Below are positions 1 through 9,245 of a stretch of 36,636 bases of DNA, in pieces. Below the pieces are notes generated by a model, which ran no database searches, was not told the origin of the DNA, and saw only the letters and a list, made by a program, of their open reading frames with translations. Source of the DNA: an uncultured Saprospiraceae bacterium. Lineage in GTDB: Bacteria; Bacteroidota; Bacteroidia; Chitinophagales; Saprospiraceae. Positions within the stretch are counted from its first letter, which is position 1. Every line of letters starts with the position of its first letter. Position numbers and translations under genes: made by a program. The stretch is from NCBI GenBank assembly GCA_937995755.1, contig CALKJD010000057.1, forward strand, positions 1 through 36,636, written 5' to 3'.

Positions 1-1777
1 TGATTATGCAATCGTTCGAAGTAGGGTCGTAACAAGGATTGTCTAACTCCCATTCAATACAACATTCTCCGTTGTCATTATCGCATATCTTAATGGTGAA
101 ATTTTCTGTTTCAGGGCTCACGATATCGAAGTCATACCACGAATCGTTGTTCCATGGTACGAATGTTTCAAATTCATTATTGATGAAAATATCAAAGCCC
201 ACTTCACTTAGATAAGAGCCATCGATTAACCATTCAGTTACTATAAAGTCTCCATCACATGAAGGATTGGCACCAAAATCTAAAGTATTGAGGTCACATT
301 CTCCATTGGCTTCACAACATAATGAATTACTGAATTCGTAGAAAGCTAAGCAATCATTATTGTCTACATCGATGACTATAAATTCGTAATATAAATCACA
401 ATCTGGAGTAAATGGACCGACAGTATAATATGTTTGACCATATTCGAATGTACCATAATTAGTACCATTGCCTTGAATCGTAAATAGATTAGAGATGCCT
501 GGATTATCTACGCTAAATTCAATGTCAACAAATATTTCACCTTGATCATTACATTCATGCGCTTCGGCATATACATCGGAAATAGTACAACTGGTAGAGC
601 ATTCAGTGAAGCCTTCAAACAGAAAGTCATTGGCGCATAATGCATCTGCTCCAATACCGAAAACGGTAACAAAAGGATTAGGGTGGACAGGATAGTCTGT
701 GATAATTATAGGTAGTTCGGCATAAGCATAAGTACCATGGTATACGCCATTGGCCCAGAAATCAAATTCTGTTTCTTCTACTTCATTATACTCAAAGTCT
801 AACTCAATAGAAAAGGTTTGATCTCCAGTACACTCAATCGCTTCTACTGTAATATCGGAAATAGTACAGAATGCAGGACAGCATACTGGCTCAACTGTAA
901 ATTGGGATTCACAAAACAATGACAGATCTTGAATATTGATATTTCTTTCTGTACTACAATCACCTTGAAATGGACCAAAAGAATATACTTCTTCTCCATA
1001 TTCGTATGTACCAAAATAAACGTTTCCAATGTATACATCAAAAGTTTCACTCGTAGGATGATCTATCAGTAATTCCATGAAAAAGGTACCTGACTCATTG
1101 CATTGATTCGTGCCAACATAATCGACGATCATATCATCACAGCTGTCACAGCAAATAGGCTCATTTAATGAAGTAGTAAGTGTACATTCTTCATCTTCCC
1201 AATCAGTAACTGTAAATTCGTAAATCGTCTCACAGTCTCCAGCGAGAGGACCAAATTCGTACAATGTATTACCATAGTCTATCCAACCAAAACTAACTCC
1301 GTTAATCACGGTTTCGAATCCGCCACTAGATCCTCCAGGGTTAGCAACGAGTAAAGTTACGTAGAACTCACCGTTGTCATTGCATTCTCCTGCGAAGTCT
1401 AGATCTAACGTCATATTGCAACCTTCCTCCCAACAACAAAATGGTTCTCCGAAAGTGTAATCTGCTGAGCAGTTGCTGTCATTTGAATCTTCCACTCTGA
1501 TACTATGTGTAATATCGCAATCTCCCCAAAGTAATCCATATGTATAGGGACCTTGGTCATATTCAAGTTCACCAGAATATCCTCCGTTGACATATAACTT
1601 AAAAGTGTTACTGCTTCCAGGATTTATGACGTCAAAATCATATTGAATAGTTACGGTGCCATTGACATCGCAACCGGTTGAGGTGACCTCAAGGTTAGTG
1701 ATGTCACATTGAGCTATTAGGGATAATGAAAATATACTACTGAGTAGTAGTACGCTGAGTAAAGTCTTAAGTTTCAT
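1..1777 (-). CDS. Secreted Cys-rich tandem-repeat protein, 3' end outside window
   Basis: The frame is open from the ATG at 1777 down to the left edge (592 codons), so the C-terminus is missing. An N-terminal signal peptide (residues 1-23, hydrophobic core LLSVLLLSSIFSLSLIA, then Q-C) indicates export. The rest is six diverged repeats of about 91-97 residues starting near residues 24, 120, 213, 304, 397 and 494. Each starts with a Cys (CDI, CNM, CDD, CTI, CTI, CDL); most carry an inner GDC or PDC, a central aromatic 'YG' stretch and a closing Cys-Cys pair. The pattern suggests disulfide-linked beta-sandwich domains forming an extracellular stalk. I do not recognise a named family. A T9SS sorting domain would be expected beyond the edge, by analogy with the neighbouring protease; that is inference. 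It lies 142 bases downstream of the PorP/SprF gene, separated by a hairpin, so it is probably a separate transcript. Confidence 0.88.
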   Translation of the reverse strand, partial: MKLKTLLSVLLLSSIFSLSLIAQCDITNLEVTSTGCDVNGTVTIQYDFDVINPGSSNTFKLYVNGGYSGELEYDQGPYTYGLLWGDCDITHSIRVEDSNDSNCSADYTFGEPFCCWEEGCNMTLDLDFAGECNDNGEFYVTLLVANPGGSSGGFETVINGVSFGWIDYGNTLYEFGPLAGDCETIYEFTVTDWEDEECTLTTSLNEPICCDSCDDMIVDYVGTNQCNESGTFFMELLIDHPTSETFDVYIGNVYFGTYEYGEEVYSFGPFQGDCSTERNINIQDLSLFCESQFTVEPVCCPAFCTISDITVEAIECTGDQTFSIELDFEYNEVEETEFDFWANGVYHGTYAYAELPIIITDYPVHPNPFVTVFGIGADALCANDFLFEGFTECSTSCTISDVYAEAHECNDQGEIFVDIEFSVDNPGISNLFTIQGNGTNYGTFEYGQTYYTVGPFTPDCDLYYEFIVIDVDNNDCLAFYEFSNSLCCEANGECDLNTLDFGANPSCDGDFIVTEWLIDGSYLSEVGFDIFINNEFETFVPWNNDSWYDFDIVSPETENFTIKICDNDNGECCIEWELDNPCYDPTSNDCII

Positions 1778-1862
1778 GCTGATGATTTTTTAGCTTGGGA
1801 GCTTACTAAGTAGAGAACGAATTTGTTGAAAACGCTGCATGGTATGTATCTTAAACGACAAG

Positions 1863-1892
1863 CCGCCTTGTAATCTATTGACTACAAGGCGG
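1863..1892 (-). terminator. Hairpin, probable terminator after the porP/sprF-like gene
   Basis: A perfect 10-bp inverted repeat (CCGCCTTGTA at 1863-1872 and TACAAGGCGG at 1883-1892) with a 10-base loop lies 27 bases beyond the stop codon of the PorP/SprF gene and upstream of the Cys-rich repeat gene. The following minus-strand tract is only weakly T-rich (CTTGTCGTTTAAG), so termination may be partial or factor-assisted. It is GC-rich compared with the surrounding AT-rich spacer. Confidence 0.6.
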
Positions 1893-1919
1893 TTGCAATA
1901 TATAATTTTTTAATATTTA

Positions 1920-2846
1920 TTAGTCTAGATCGTAAGTGTAGCTAACAATCGCTTCAAATCCAAGACCAAATTCAGCAGCGCTATCAGATACGCCATAGTT
2001 CGCTAAAACTCCGAATCTTAGCTCGTCATATCTAGATCCTATGTTAGGAAGTATATATCCTCCTTGAATAGAAATATCACTTGCAGAGCTATATCCTAAC
2101 CCTGCCCAAAATGCATCTTTCAATTCGTATTTTCCTGCGAGTATCAATGTAGATAATTCAGGATTGGTGTAATTGAACATAAGAGATGGTTCGAAGTAAG
2201 AATCTCTGTTTTGTATCCTTGTACCGATTTCAAAAAAGATATGATTATATCTGTCTTGCTTAGCGCTATTAGCTAATACATCTCCTGCATATATTTGGGA
2301 ATAAGACATACCTGTGAAGAACACATTGCCTCCGTCAAACTTCTTAGGATTGGAGATGTAAAAAACTCCAGCGGTAACGGCAGGGAAAAACGTAGTGGCT
2401 CTATCACCATTCGCTAAAGGGTCTTCTACTTCATTGACAATAGTATTGCTTGGATCAAATGAATATTGAGAGATACGCGCACCGAGTCCAATTGATAATT
2501 GGCCTTCTCTTGTAAATACGTTTTTCAATTTATACGCATAGTTTGCTTGAAATCCTATTTTAGAAACAGGGCCAGTTTTGTCAAATGTAAGCCCAGCTCC
2601 AGCACTCATATTATAACCTAGTAATGGATACTCAGCCATAAGAGATCCTGTTCGAGGTGCACCATCGAATCCTAGCCATTGCTGACGCATATGTACGTTA
2701 GTGACTATGTGTGTGCCGTATGCTGTTGCCGCTGGATTCCAGATTGCTCGGCTATCATTAAATTGTGATGTGTACGGAAGTTGTTGTGCTACTACTGATG
2801 TGATAGTAATGATGGATACTGCTATGATATATATTAGATTTTTCAT
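1920..2846 (-). CDS. PorP/SprF family type IX secretion membrane protein
   Basis: This 308-residue protein has a signal peptide (MKNLIYIIAVSIITITSVVA, then QQ) and the features of the PorP/SprF family: QLPYTSQFNDSRAIWNPAATAYG near the N-terminus, QWLGFDGAPRTG, a glycine-rich barrel-like body (SAGAGLTFDKTGP) and an aromatic C-terminal end. Family members are predicted outer-membrane beta-barrels that pair with T9SS substrates bearing the type B (CHU_C) sorting domain; SprF is needed for SprB secretion in Flavobacterium. The gene starts 45 bases after the stop of the large metalloprotease, which carries exactly such a domain, so the two are very likely co-transcribed and functionally paired. 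The length is normal for the family. Which paralogue it is cannot be told. Confidence 0.92.
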   Translation of the reverse strand: MKNLIYIIAVSIITITSVVAQQLPYTSQFNDSRAIWNPAATAYGTHIVTNVHMRQQWLGFDGAPRTGSLMAEYPLLGYNMSAGAGLTFDKTGPVSKIGFQANYAYKLKNVFTREGQLSIGLGARISQYSFDPSNTIVNEVEDPLANGDRATTFFPAVTAGVFYISNPKKFDGGNVFFTGMSYSQIYAGDVLANSAKQDRYNHIFFEIGTRIQNRDSYFEPSLMFNYTNPELSTLILAGKYELKDAFWAGLGYSSASDISIQGGYILPNIGSRYDELRFGVLANYGVSDSAAEFGLGFEAIVSYTYDLD

Positions 2847-2891
2847 TGTCTATTGTGCTTAAGATTAAAGTAAATGTGATGATCAAAATGT

Positions 2892-5800
2892 TTAATTTCT
2901 AACGATGGTCAGATTTTGCTTAAACACAATTTTATCATCTATCTCTAATATATAGTAGTAGGTATCTGGTGGTAGTTTTTCTCCTCCACCTCTTGTTCCG
3001 TCAAATATTACTGTTCCGTTTTGATATCCAGCTCTGTCAAATATGATGACTCCCCATCTATTGTAGACTCGAAGTCTATTGTTAGGAAATGCTTCCAATC
3101 CTCTAAATTCTAACCAATCATTCATACCATCCTCATTGGGCGTAATTAGACTTATTGGTTTGATAAGACTAAATGGATCTTCAATGACACAGACATCTAC
3201 TTCATCCGAATAAGTACAGCCATTTTCGTTAGTGATACTCACATTATAGGTAGTATCTAATAGAGGTGCCACCTCTGGATTGGATCCAGTAGTACCTCCA
3301 ACGAAAGTTCCATTGTCAAGCCATTCATAACTTACTCCACCAGAAGCTTCTAGGTTGATGCTTCGTCCGATCACAACACAAGTATCTCTACCTGCACTCA
3401 GTTCACTTGAACGCTGATCTATAAATACCATTGTAGATGCCATATCCATAGATACGCCACATCCATTGACCACGGTTACAGTATACACAGTGTCGGTCTC
3501 TGGAAATACTTGAATACTAGATCCTACATTGTTTAAGAATGTACCTTCTGGTCCTGTCCATAAATAGTCATCAGTTGGCGAATTATCACTTGCTGTAACA
3601 GTAAGTGTTATTGTATCTCCTTCACAAAGTATGGCTTCTTCTGCTACGATAGGTGTAGGGTTGGTTAGCCTTGTAATTACTATTTCATCCATTGCTGTGC
3701 ACTCATCAGACGTTGTCAGTATTGCAGCGATGGTAGTTTCAATTTCTGTAAGGTCATCGTAAGCTATGTTTATAGTTTGATCCGTCTCCATTGTACTCCA
3801 CGAATAAGTCCCAGCTTCGTTTATCGTTAGCATGGCATTATCTCCTGGACACAATTCTATATTATCACCTAAATCAAATGTAGGATTAGCTAATTCAGTT
3901 ACGGAAGTTGATACGCTTGTGCTACAGTTGTTTCCATTAGTTCCTGTTACGGTATATATACCAGTTTCGCTTACTTCTAGGGTGGCATTTGTTTCGCCAG
4001 AGATAGCTAGGCCATCCTTTTCCCATTGGTAATTTTCTGCAGTGCCAGTTACCTCTAGTATCGAACTTGAGCCTTCGCAGTATACAGACATAGCATCTAT
4101 AGAGAGCATTGGGAACTCAATTGCTGTTACTTGCACCTGACCTGTAGTGGTACAGTTGTCAGAGTTAGTTACGAATACGGTATAAAGTCCAGAGTCACCT
4201 GTCGTAAGCTCTTCAGTCTGCGATACAGTCATTCCGTTGGCATCCAACCATAAGTAACTATTACTATTGTCACCTGCAGTAACCGTAGTCGTTTCTCCAT
4301 CGCAGATAGTACGAGCAGCATCTATATTTACTGTAGGACTGCTGAATACATTTACTGTAATTTGATCTTCTACAGTACATCCAGATTCTCCAGCAACTTC
4401 TGCGAGATATACTCCAGTTTCACTTATTTCTAACATAAAATCGGTCTGTCCCATAATCTCGACTCCATCTTTATACCATGTAATATTATCTCCATTAGTC
4501 GTGGCTATTACTGTCTGTGTCATGCCTTCACATAGATCAAAGCTTTCGCCAATATCTAATGTTGGACCTGGTAGGAAATCTACATTCACGGCATCCGTTG
4601 AGGTACAAAAGGCATCGCTGGAAACTATTACAGAATATTCTCCGCTAGTACTAACTGTAATTACAGGATCTGTTTCAGATAATAATTCTGTTCCTAAAAA
4701 CCAGATGTATTCTACGCCATCCATTCCTGCATCTAGTATTACTTCTGATCCTATACAACCAATTTTATCTTCGCCTAACTCCACAGCTGGATTAGGTGAA
4801 CCGATTGCAGTCGTTGTATCACTAGATTCGCAGCCTTGGCTAGTAGCAGTTATAATATATTCTCCTGGAGAATCTATTAAGTAGTTAGGGGCTGTACCAT
4901 TTGCTACTTCTGTACCGTCTCTAGTCAAACTATAGCTTTCAAATGTACCAGAGATACTAGCTAACTCTGAAGTACCTTCACAAAGTGTAAATGAATTCGA
5001 TATATCAAATTCAACTGTTGGGTTTTCAATTAGATCTACTTCTAAAGTGTCAGAAGTACTACATAAACCTTCTGAGACAATAGCGATATATGTACCACTT
5101 TCGGTTACAGTCAATGTTTGCATGGTTTCCCCCATTATGGTTACGTCATTACGCAACCATTCATAACTAGATCCATCGCTTCCAGCATCTAAAGTGAGTT
5201 CATCGCCTTCACATCCAGTAAGGTCTTCGCCCAGATCTACATTTGGGGCATCTACAAATTCAACTAAAGTACAAGCGGTACTACTACAATTTGAAAATGT
5301 GTTAGTTACTTCAATACAATACTCTCCAGGAATCGAAACAGCAATTATTTCGCTTCCAGCAATAAACATTTCATCCAAAGTCCAACTATAGGTAAAGTTT
5401 TCATTACCAATATTTGGATTTAACGTAGCGAGTTCGCCTTCACATTGGCTGGAGTTACTACTCAGTTGAATTACAGGGTTTGGATTTATTATTAATGATA
5501 CTTCATCGGATTTTGCACATCCATCACTATTTGTGACTGTCACACTATATACTCCAGTCGAAGTGGGTGTGATGAAGCGGCCATCATCAGCTAATGCAAT
5601 ATCGTTGATTGTCCAATTGTATGTCTCTCCATCTGGTCCAGCATCTAATTCTAGCATATCAGAAACACATAGATTTTGAGGATCTCCCAGATCAAGCATG
5701 ATTGGACAACAGTTTTCTGGCGCCGTAAAGACTGCTGGGAAAACATTTTCACACGAAGCATCGTCTGAGAAAGAGATAGTAATATCTACAGGCTCACCAT

Positions 5801-8711
5801 TCGAAATTAGGTTTTCTAATATAACGCCTTGCGGAGATCCTGTGAGTGGAAATGTCGCGCCATTTATCACTAGGTTTCCTGTACTTGGTTCTGAGCTATA
5901 TTCTACCACCAAATCTTGATTGTATTGGTTCGTATTAATATCACAACTACTCTGATTTCCAGTAGATACACCATCAATACTACAAGACGAAAGTATTTCT
6001 ATTGGTTTGAAATTTTGACTTTGTAGTATACAATTTCCGCTAAAGATTAATGTATTCAATGTTTGTCCAATCCAAGTAGTAGGGTCAGAGTTTGCTGGAG
6101 GTGTTGGTCCTTCTGATTTATAAGCTACACCATAGACATTATATATTCCTCCTCCGAGCATCGTGAAATCTCCAGTTGCACTTTGAGCAGATACATTTTC
6201 ATTTTCAGTATTTACTGCTACATATGTATAGCTGTAATCAGAGTTGTCATTATCATCTCCTATTAGTATATCTCCTGGGCCAGTAATACTGGATATTGTA
6301 GTCGTTTGAGGAACATTTCCGTAATTGTATAAAGCTACTACATATCGTGTACAAGCCTCTAATTGGATGGCAACTACTTGACTAGAAGTTACAGATGTGC
6401 TACTTGTATTGGTACCATTAGAACTAACGAAACTACTACATGGGTTAGAGGTACTAAATCCATCTTCAGTGAATACACTAAAAAATCCAGAACCCTCACG
6501 AGTAAATATATAAGTACCACTTACCGTTGGGGTAATTATTTCTGAGTCGTAAAGATAATTGAGAATCTCCGTACAAGATCCTGATGTATTAAAAGTAGCT
6601 AAGTCCATTGTACTCGAACTCATAGTAATATTGCCAACGATGCTATTATTTTTTTCACCACTTATGTTAGTCATATCGAGATTAAGTGCTGGGCTTCCTT
6701 GATCAGCAGTCAACATCTCAGTGTCACATATATAACTCTGGAATGCTCTACAGCTAGATTGAATGGTAAAGTCATCATTAGAAAGGTCAAATATTCTTAC
6801 ACATGGATTATCATCACAGACAATCATGATTCTCGCTTTATCTGTTTCACTTAATGAATTCGGAATATTGACCATTTGTGATCCTGACGAATAATCAATA
6901 TTGTTAGCCAATAAAAATGGGGTAGTTAGTCCTCCGTCTATAGACAAATAGATGTCTACCAAATCGCATACTTCATCAGAGCCACCAGTAGACCATGTTA
7001 CATTAAGAGTGTTACCAGACATGATAGTCATATTGGTATTTGGGCTCGTGATAGTGAATGGTCCATTAGAAGTTACCTGCACTTGTCTATCTTCTATAGC
7101 TATACCTCCACCGCCAGGATTATTATCTCTAGCTGTTAGTTTGAAGTTGAGCGTTCTACTGACTCCAGGGAGTACTTGGAAAGGATCACTTGCATTTCCC
7201 TCTATAACTGTTTCTATTGTAGGAAAACTACGAGATATTTCGGTACTTGGTGGGAAAGATCTAAAAAGGGGGCCAACGATATTCGCTGCCGCTGCTGTTC
7301 CTATTTCTCCTTGTGTGGGTGTAGCCATAGGGCCATCTTCATCATATTGCTCCCAGGTATATGTTACTAGATCACCATCTGGATCTGAGCCTTCTGCACT
7401 CATGATAAATGGTGTGCCTCTCGGTATTACGTAATTAACATTACAAGGATCAATATTGAGTACTGGAGGATTATTATTAGTATTAGCCGTTGCAGGGCAA
7501 TCAGCAAATATTGACATATGATTCAGCATTTGGATGAGACTATGTACATGGAAATAACTGTCAGCGGCGCCACTACCAGTTATGTTTTGTCCTAATCCAC
7601 AAATACCTTGGTAAGACATGATCGTAGTACCTGACCCAATTTCATATGCCGTCTCTTCAGATATTGCCGTTTCGCAAGATTCGCCATCGCCATTAAATGT
7701 GTGTTCGGCTCCAAACATATGACCAATCTCATGACAAGCAAGCTGTATCCAGCTCACACCATTATTATTAAATGATCCACTCCAGCCACCAGCTTTGAAA
7801 TTGTTTTGGTCTCGACACACTACACCTCTCGAGGCTACACCACCCGTGCTCCATCCATCGTCAGTTTCATGATGGTGAAATACATGTCCAAAATCATATT
7901 CAGAACTATTAAATTGACTGACAACCTCATTTCTTGCTTGTTCTACACGTCCAAGCGCATCCATATTTTGATCTGGTTCAAATGGATCCGTTGCAGGGTT
8001 ATTGTATAATACTGGAGTAAGAAGCGTAAAATTTACCGCTAGATCATTTTCATAAATAGCTTCCATCGCACTCACGCCATTAACTAAGTGAGTTACAACG
8101 GTAGCATTGCTCACACCATTAGCTTGATAGTATTCTCCTGTCACTACAGGAGCAAGCCTATATGTTCTTCGTGTACTACCATTAGTAATTAAGTCTCTTA
8201 CCGTAGCATTACCAGCTGCTATTTTATCTCTTTCTTTCGCCTCTCTCGATAGATCTGACTCACATGCATGACCACTATGATCCTCAGCTAGGTCACTCGT
8301 ATGACTAAGAAAATAGCTATTCACATTTGTTTTAGTAGGGTAGAGCATTGTCATTCCAGTCGCATCAAGTTTGTTTATATATAATGCTTCTGGAGACATC
8401 GTAATCGTACCTGAGGAAGTTTCATTTTTCCACTTATACACTCGGATTTCTGGGTAGGTGTTCTGAAAATCCTCAGATAGTAATGGATGATGTCGAAGTA
8501 CTATGTCTTTTTCTGAAATAAACGGAATATTGATCGTAACAGATTCTAATCGATTTTGAGCTAATACGACATTTTGCAAGTTTCTAGTATTAAGCTGAAC
8601 GGTCGGAATTGTATTCTCAATTTCAGTTTCCGTATTACTGGAAACTTGTGTGTTTTGTGCAAAGCCGAACTGCGTAAGCACAGCAAATAGCATAACTAAA
8701 TATCTTCTCAT
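2892..8711 (-). CDS. Secreted reprolysin-like zinc metalloprotease with 11 Ig-like repeats and T9SS type B domain
   Basis: The protein has 1,939 residues when started at the ATG at 8711, which gives a clean signal peptide (MRRYLVMLFAVLTQFGFA, then Q). The frame stays open for 19 more codons upstream, but these look unlike a signal sequence. In order: a prodomain (about 20-180) with one Cys; a metzincin catalytic domain with the zinc motif HEIGHMFGAEH (327-337, bases 7701-7733) and the Met-turn TTIMSYQGICG; a PKD/Ig-like region; bacterial prepeptidase-like modules; about eleven tandem repeats of about 75 residues (bases 3180-5700), each with a Cys near the start, a central Y-x-W and a late SG-x-Y; and a C-terminal gliding-motility/CHU_C domain (SLITPNEDGMNDWLEF, then RVYNRWG), the T9SS type B sorting signal. 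It is probably released or surface-attached and digests extracellular protein. The PorP/SprF gene follows 45 bases later. Confidence 0.93.
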   Translation of the reverse strand: MRRYLVMLFAVLTQFGFAQNTQVSSNTETEIENTIPTVQLNTRNLQNVVLAQNRLESVTINIPFISEKDIVLRHHPLLSEDFQNTYPEIRVYKWKNETSSGTITMSPEALYINKLDATGMTMLYPTKTNVNSYFLSHTSDLAEDHSGHACESDLSREAKERDKIAAGNATVRDLITNGSTRRTYRLAPVVTGEYYQANGVSNATVVTHLVNGVSAMEAIYENDLAVNFTLLTPVLYNNPATDPFEPDQNMDALGRVEQARNEVVSQFNSSEYDFGHVFHHHETDDGWSTGGVASRGVVCRDQNNFKAGGWSGSFNNNGVSWIQLACHEIGHMFGAEHTFNGDGESCETAISEETAYEIGSGTTIMSYQGICGLGQNITGSGAADSYFHVHSLIQMLNHMSIFADCPATANTNNNPPVLNIDPCNVNYVIPRGTPFIMSAEGSDPDGDLVTYTWEQYDEDGPMATPTQGEIGTAAAANIVGPLFRSFPPSTEISRSFPTIETVIEGNASDPFQVLPGVSRTLNFKLTARDNNPGGGGIAIEDRQVQVTSNGPFTITSPNTNMTIMSGNTLNVTWSTGGSDEVCDLVDIYLSIDGGLTTPFLLANNIDYSSGSQMVNIPNSLSETDKARIMIVCDDNPCVRIFDLSNDDFTIQSSCRAFQSYICDTEMLTADQGSPALNLDMTNISGEKNNSIVGNITMSSSTMDLATFNTSGSCTEILNYLYDSEIITPTVSGTYIFTREGSGFFSVFTEDGFSTSNPCSSFVSSNGTNTSSTSVTSSQVVAIQLEACTRYVVALYNYGNVPQTTTISSITGPGDILIGDDNDNSDYSYTYVAVNTENENVSAQSATGDFTMLGGGIYNVYGVAYKSEGPTPPANSDPTTWIGQTLNTLIFSGNCILQSQNFKPIEILSSCSIDGVSTGNQSSCDINTNQYNQDLVVEYSSEPSTGNLVINGATFPLTGSPQGVILENLISNGEPVDITISFSDDASCENVFPAVFTAPENCCPIMLDLGDPQNLCVSDMLELDAGPDGETYNWTINDIALADDGRFITPTSTGVYSVTVTNSDGCAKSDEVSLIINPNPVIQLSSNSSQCEGELATLNPNIGNENFTYSWTLDEMFIAGSEIIAVSIPGEYCIEVTNTFSNCSSTACTLVEFVDAPNVDLGEDLTGCEGDELTLDAGSDGSSYEWLRNDVTIMGETMQTLTVTESGTYIAIVSEGLCSTSDTLEVDLIENPTVEFDISNSFTLCEGTSELASISGTFESYSLTRDGTEVANGTAPNYLIDSPGEYIITATSQGCESSDTTTAIGSPNPAVELGEDKIGCIGSEVILDAGMDGVEYIWFLGTELLSETDPVITVSTSGEYSVIVSSDAFCTSTDAVNVDFLPGPTLDIGESFDLCEGMTQTVIATTNGDNITWYKDGVEIMGQTDFMLEISETGVYLAEVAGESGCTVEDQITVNVFSSPTVNIDAARTICDGETTTVTAGDNSNSYLWLDANGMTVSQTEELTTGDSGLYTVFVTNSDNCTTTGQVQVTAIEFPMLSIDAMSVYCEGSSSILEVTGTAENYQWEKDGLAISGETNATLEVSETGIYTVTGTNGNNCSTSVSTSVTELANPTFDLGDNIELCPGDNAMLTINEAGTYSWSTMETDQTINIAYDDLTEIETTIAAILTTSDECTAMDEIVITRLTNPTPIVAEEAILCEGDTITLTVTASDNSPTDDYLWTGPEGTFLNNVGSSIQVFPETDTVYTVTVVNGCGVSMDMASTMVFIDQRSSELSAGRDTCVVIGRSINLEASGGVSYEWLDNGTFVGGTTGSNPEVAPLLDTTYNVSITNENGCTYSDEVDVCVIEDPFSLIKPISLITPNEDGMNDWLEFRGLEAFPNNRLRVYNRWGVIIFDRAGYQNGTVIFDGTRGGGEKLPPDTYYYILEIDDKIVFKQNLTIVRN

Positions 8712-8974
8712 AATTGTTGGTCTATAATGAGAAATCAAGATATGAAGAATATAACTATCCACCCTCATATGCAGATATCTAATATTATAATAATTGCAAT
8801 ATGAAGTATTGTCAATTGTAAAATAAATGCACTGGAGGAGATCAAATTGGAATGAATCAGCAATGATAAAGACTGATTTGGTATTGAAAAATTATCGATA
8901 GAATTAGCAATAAGACTTTAAAAGTCTCCTGCCGTTTGGAGGGATAATAAGATTTGATGAATCAAAATTCTTGT

Positions 8975-9014
8975 AAAAAAAACAAAGTAACCAATATCAC
9001 TACTAGTTACTTTG
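8975..9014 (-). terminator. Strong intrinsic terminator (minus strand)
   Basis: A perfect 9-bp inverted repeat (CAAAGTAAC at 8983-8991 and GTTACTTTG at 9006-9014, 14-base loop) is followed on the minus strand by eight T residues (8975-8982). It would end transcripts coming from the candidate RNA promoter and from the YciO-like gene upstream. Confidence 0.8.
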
Positions 9015-9093
9015 CTACCATTAAGTCCGTCTTAGCCCATCATTAACAATACCTTATGTTAGATCAGGTGCAAAGACATAATATAATACCTGT
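8975..9093 (-). ncRNA. Candidate structured small RNA or terminated leader RNA
   Basis: On the minus strand a consensus promoter (9099-9128) is followed by about 119 bases without a plausible reading frame, ending at a strong intrinsic terminator. Four consecutive hairpins can be drawn: CAGGT/ACCTG (9088-9092 with 9065-9069), TAACA/TGTTA (9057-9061 with 9044-9048), TAAG/CTTA closing the loop ACGGA (9031-9034 with 9022-9025), and the terminator stem (9006-9014 with 8983-8991). CTTTGC in the loop of the first hairpin can pair with GCAAAG overlapping the terminator's 5' arm, so an attenuator-like switch is conceivable. I recognise no named RNA family. It may instead be a leader of the metalloprotease (264 bases further on) or the trailer of the YciO-like gene. 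Confidence 0.4.
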
Positions 9094-9098
9094 TACGA

Positions 9099-9128
9099 CA
9101 AATATAGTCTATCAATGCAATTGTCCAA
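9099..9128 (-). promoter_or_regulatory. Bacteroidota-type promoter for the candidate RNA
   Basis: The minus strand reads TTG (9126-9128), 19 bases, then TATATTTG (9099-9106), an exact match to the Bacteroidota primary sigma consensus TTG-N19-TAnnTTTG. No coding sequence starts directly after it; the candidate structured RNA does. Confidence 0.6.
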
Positions 9129-9245
9129 AATTTCTTCACATTTATTTAACTTAAAGTAAGCAATATAAGAATGGGGTTTTCGTATGGCTAATTTGTTTAA
9201 TGTCTAAAGAGTTGATCATCAACTCCAATTTTCTAAAGGCTTCTT

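Larger units (their letters stand above)
8712..9245. other. 534-base non-coding stretch with candidate RNA and hairpins
   Basis: No convincing protein-coding gene is seen between the metalloprotease and the YciO-like gene. The right half holds a minus-strand promoter (9099-9128), a structured 119-base candidate RNA and a T8 terminator (8975-9014). The left half holds smaller hairpins, for example AGACTT/AAGTCT at 8913-8927 with a 3-base loop. I found no clear promoter for the metalloprotease between 8712 and 8975. Confidence 0.6.

Noticed and set aside
844..1593. Two short minus-strand frames within 844-1050 and 1411-1593
   Set aside because: They are other-frame readings inside the Cys-rich repeat gene, whose own frame is open throughout with a signal peptide.
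3180..5700. DNA tandem repeat array suspected of being a CRISPR or satellite
   Set aside because: The periodicity is at protein level (Ig-like repeats of about 75 residues); the nucleotide copies are too diverged and there are no short identical repeats with spacers.
3832..8009. Several plus-strand frames of 60-160 codons opposite the metalloprotease gene
   Set aside because: They lie wholly antisense to a gene with clear domains; their translations are Ser/Thr/Val-rich reflections of the repeat codons without motifs or promoters.
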